Assembly: GCF_020026925.1 (NCBI RefSeq)
Contig: NZ_JAIQDW010000008.1
Coordinates: 124,001 to 188,000, forward strand
Length of the DNA stretch: 64,000 nt
Reading direction: 5' to 3'
Source: Flavobacterium hibisci
GTDB lineage: Bacteria; Bacteroidota; Bacteroidia; Flavobacteriales; Flavobacteriaceae
Both the position numbers and the translations under genes were made by a program. Every line of letters begins with the position of its first letter. Position 1 is the stretch's first letter. Shown here one piece after another: positions 61,223-64,000 of the stretch. The notes beneath the pieces were generated by a model. That model had not been told where the DNA came from and did no database searches. It worked only from the letters and a program-made list of their open reading frames with translations.

Positions 61223-64000
61223 ATGTATTTAATATTCGATACCGAAACAACCGGATTACCAAAACGCTGGGATGCACCAATTACAGATTCTGATAACTGG
61301 CCCCGCTGTATTCAGATCGCCTGGCAGCTTCATGACGAAATGGGGCAGCTTATTGAACATCAGGATTATTTGGTAAAACCAGACGGATTTAATATTCCGT
61401 ATGATGCTGAACGTATTCACGGAATCTCGACTGAATTAGCTGAAGCCGATGGAATCACGCTGGCCGAAGTTTTAGAAAAATTCAATATTGCATTAAGCAA
61501 AACCAAATTTATCGTTGGTCAGAATTTAGGATTCGACGTTAATATTATGGGTGCTGAATTTCATAGAATGGGAGTTGAATCTCAAATGAGTTCAATGCCC
61601 GTTTTAGATACTTGTACCGAAGTTACCGCATCATTATTAAAACTTCCTGGCGGGCGAGGAGGAAAATTCAAACTTCCGACTTTGACGGAGCTTCACGAAT
61701 ATTTATTCAATGTTCCTTTCGCGGAAGCGCACAACGCAACTGCCGACGTTGAAGCAACAACGCGTTGTTTCCTGGAATTGGTAAGAAGAGAAGTTTTTAC
61801 CAAAGAAGAATTAGACGTTCCGAAAGAGTATTTCAAAGATTTTCAGGAAAGAAATCCGCAGCCATTTCAGCTTATTGGTTTAAAACACATCAATTTAAAA
61901 GCAGCTTCTGATAAAATCAGGGAGCAGCTTAAAGCTTTAGCCGGAGAAGGAAGGGAGGCGGTTGTTTCAGAAGAAGATAAAGCGGATTTCAAAGCGGCAA
62001 AATTTGCGCATTTGCACAATCATACGCAGTTTTCAGTTTTGCAGTCGACTATCGGAATTGGGAATATTGTTTCGGCTACAGCCAAAAACGGAATGCCGGC
62101 TGTTGCCATGACTGATACTGGAAACATGATGGGCGCTTTCCATTTTGTGAGCGCTGTTATGAACCACAATAAAGGTGCTTCTGCCAAAAATAAAGCTTTA
62201 GCTGAAGCAGGAGAGGAGCCAACAGAAACCGAAATTAAACCCATTGTGGGTTGTGAATTTAATATTTGCGACAACCATTTAGATAAAAGCAAAAAGGACA
62301 ATGGCTATCAGGTTGTCTTAATGGCTAAAAATAAAGCTGGTTATCACAATCTGGCTAAAATGGCTTCGATTGCTTATACCGACGGATTTTATTATGTTCC
62401 GAGAATTGATAAAAATATTGTAGAGCAATACAAAGGCGACATTATGGTTCTGTCTGGGAATTTATACGGTGAAATTCCGAGTAAAATTCTGAATATCGGT
62501 GAAAACCAAGCAGAGGAAGCATTGATTTGGTGGAAAGAACAATTTGGCGAAGACTTCTATCTGGAAGTGATGCGCCACAATCAGGAAGATGAAAATCGTG
62601 TAAACAAAACGCTGATTGAGTTTTCGCAAAAACACAATATCAAATTAATTGCGACCAACAATACCTATTATTTAAATAAAGAAGATGCCAATGCGCACGA
62701 CATTTTATTGTGTGTAAAAGACGGTGAAAAACAGGCAACGCCAATTGGTCGTGGCCGTGGTTACCGTTACGGACTTCCAAATCAGGAATATTATTTCAAG
62801 TCTCAGGACGAGATGAAAAAACTATTTGCCGATTTGCCGGAAGCGATTATCAACATTCAGGAAATTATCGATAAAGTAGAAACTTATTCTCTTTACCGGG
62901 ATGTATTGCTTCCAAAATTTGAAATTCCGGAAGAATTTTTTGATCCGGAAGATGAAAAAGACAATGGTGTTCGCGGTGAAAATGCTTATTTGCGTTATCT
63001 TACCATGGAAGGTGCTAAAAGAAGGTACGGCGAAATTACAGAGTCGATTCAGGAACGTCTGGATTTCGAATTATTGACAATTTCGAATTCAGGATATCCG
63101 GGTTACTTCCTGATTGTACAGGATTTCATTGCCGAAGCCAGAAAAATGGACGTTTCGGTAGGACCAGGACGTGGTTCTGCAGCCGGATCTGCGGTTGCAT
63201 ACTGTCTCGGAATTACCAATATTGACCCCATTAAATACGACTTGCTTTTTGAGCGTTTCCTAAATCCTGACCGTGTATCGATGCCCGATATTGATATCGA
63301 CTTTGATGACGAGGGTCGTGGACGTGTAATGGAATATGTAATCAATAAATACGGTCAAAAACAGGTAGCGCAGATTATCACATATGGTAAAATGGCAACC
63401 AAATCAGCTATTCGTGATACGGCGCGTGTACTGGATTTACCCTTATTTGAAGCCGACAGGATTGCTAAACTGATTCCTGCGATGATGCCAGGAAAGTGGA
63501 ATCTGGCACGATTTATTTCTGAGAGTGAAGATGAGGTTAAAAAAGCTTTAAAATCGTCTGAGGAATTTGACCGGGTTAAGGAATTAATTGCGATTGCCAA
63601 TGAAGAAGATCTTGCAGGGGAAACCATTCAGCAGGCAAAAATACTTGAAGGTTCGATGCGTAATACGGGAATTCACGCCTGCGGGGTAATCATTACGCCG
63701 TCGGACATTACGAATTATGTTCCTGTGACAACCGCAAAAGATTCCGATTTGTATGTAACGCAGTTCGACAACTCGGTTGCAGAAAGTGCCGGATTGCTGA
63801 AAATGGACTTTTTGGGTCTGAAGACCCTTACACTGATAAAAGATACCGTAAAACTGGTAAAATACAGAACTGGAATTGATCTTGACCCGGATACTTTTCC
63901 GATTGATGATCCTGAAACATATGCACTTTTCCAAAGAGGTGAAACGGTTGGAATCTTCCAATACGAGTCACCCGGAATGCAGAAATACATGAAAGATCTG
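61223..64000 (+). CDS. dnaE: DNA polymerase III alpha subunit with N-terminal exonuclease domain (3' end outside window)
   Basis: The frame is open from the ATG at 61223 to the window edge (926 codons), without a stop. Residues 1-185 form a DEDDh proofreading exonuclease: Exo I FDTETTG (D6, E8), Exo II NLGFDVN, Exo III HNATADVEAT. A PHP domain follows (FAHLHNHTQFSVLQSTIGIGNIV), then the polymerase palm: GPGRGSAAGSAVAYCLGI and PDIDIDFDDEGRG with catalytic aspartates. This is a replicative polymerase with proofreading built in, as in other Bacteroidota. The Tau-binding and OB domains lie beyond 64000. Confidence 0.97.
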   Translation, partial: MYLIFDTETTGLPKRWDAPITDSDNWPRCIQIAWQLHDEMGQLIEHQDYLVKPDGFNIPYDAERIHGISTELAEADGITLAEVLEKFNIALSKTKFIVGQNLGFDVNIMGAEFHRMGVESQMSSMPVLDTCTEVTASLLKLPGGRGGKFKLPTLTELHEYLFNVPFAEAHNATADVEATTRCFLELVRREVFTKEELDVPKEYFKDFQERNPQPFQLIGLKHINLKAASDKIREQLKALAGEGREAVVSEEDKADFKAAKFAHLHNHTQFSVLQSTIGIGNIVSATAKNGMPAVAMTDTGNMMGAFHFVSAVMNHNKGASAKNKALAEAGEEPTETEIKPIVGCEFNICDNHLDKSKKDNGYQVVLMAKNKAGYHNLAKMASIAYTDGFYYVPRIDKNIVEQYKGDIMVLSGNLYGEIPSKILNIGENQAEEALIWWKEQFGEDFYLEVMRHNQEDENRVNKTLIEFSQKHNIKLIATNNTYYLNKEDANAHDILLCVKDGEKQATPIGRGRGYRYGLPNQEYYFKSQDEMKKLFADLPEAIINIQEIIDKVETYSLYRDVLLPKFEIPEEFFDPEDEKDNGVRGENAYLRYLTMEGAKRRYGEITESIQERLDFELLTISNSGYPGYFLIVQDFIAEARKMDVSVGPGRGSAAGSAVAYCLGITNIDPIKYDLLFERFLNPDRVSMPDIDIDFDDEGRGRVMEYVINKYGQKQVAQIITYGKMATKSAIRDTARVLDLPLFEADRIAKLIPAMMPGKWNLARFISESEDEVKKALKSSEEFDRVKELIAIANEEDLAGETIQQAKILEGSMRNTGIHACGVIITPSDITNYVPVTTAKDSDLYVTQFDNSVAESAGLLKMDFLGLKTLTLIKDTVKLVKYRTGIDLDPDTFPIDDPETYALFQRGETVGIFQYESPGMQKYMKDL

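Noticed and set aside
1-64000. CRISPR array, prophage, integrase or intact insertion sequence
   Set aside because: No regularly spaced direct repeats of CRISPR type and no transposase, integrase or phage structural gene were recognised on either strand.

Overview
The window is a chromosomal piece of a Bacteroidota genome, almost certainly a Flavobacterium or close relative. This rests on the low GC, a complete nuoA-to-L run in Bacteroidota style with a short NuoG, promoters of the form TTG-N(19-20)-TAnnTTTG, near absence of Shine-Dalgarno sequences, a DnaE carrying an N-terminal exonuclease, and dispersed intergenic repeats of the kinds I associate with flavobacteria. No replication origin, CRISPR array, prophage or intact insertion sequence was seen.

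Layout. 1-8634 (minus): the NADH:quinone oxidoreductase operon nuoABCDEFGHIJK and the first codons of nuoL. 8873-10213: a cold-shock protein and a lipoprotein. 10251-13702: aspS, a thioredoxin-fold lipoprotein-like protein and a small MORN-like protein. 13760-15961 (minus): a three-gene inner-membrane set (DUF3325, DUF3649, PepSY) typical of siderophore-iron handling. 16122-22979 (minus): an RND efflux pump (pump, adaptor, TolC-like channel) with its TetR regulator, and a YceI protein. 23234-30627: polyprenyl synthase, small unknown genes, and the 2-oxoglutarate dehydrogenase genes sucA and sucB. 30709-35601: an AT-rich accessory segment with a frameshifted N6-adenine methyltransferase, a PD-(D/E)XK-like nuclease and a SEC-C protein, a candidate restriction-modification locus. 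35793-44016: a retropepsin and a CHAT protease in overlapping genes, a PKD/beta-barrel protein, a lipoprotein and a small membrane protein (all minus), facing an ECF sigma factor and a TPR-bearing candidate anti-sigma factor (plus). 44197-53295: S41 peptidase, TatD, acyltransferase, asparaginase, tRNA-Ser(GGA), SGNH hydrolase, DUF3050, glutaryl-CoA dehydrogenase and TrmN6. 53360-60558: a broken four-helix-bundle gene, rimM, rpsP, an RRM protein, and leuCDAB. 61223-64000: the 5' 926 codons of dnaE, running off the end.

The most interesting non-coding signals are: (1) three copies of a structured intergenic element (about 70-95 nt) beginning AGCCCnGAT and enclosing a hairpin; (2) three copies of a 28-bp dyad operator at the yceI and tetR promoters, implying one regulon; (3) three copies of an identically spaced two-block motif (GGGTAACAAT-N12-TTGATATA on the minus strand) around the ECF sigma gene, which look like ECF promoters; (4) a perfect 20-bp palindrome in front of the restriction-modification locus; (5) several families of self-complementary repeats in intergenic spacers, some inside operons.

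All functional calls are from reading motifs and family resemblance; no database search was run.
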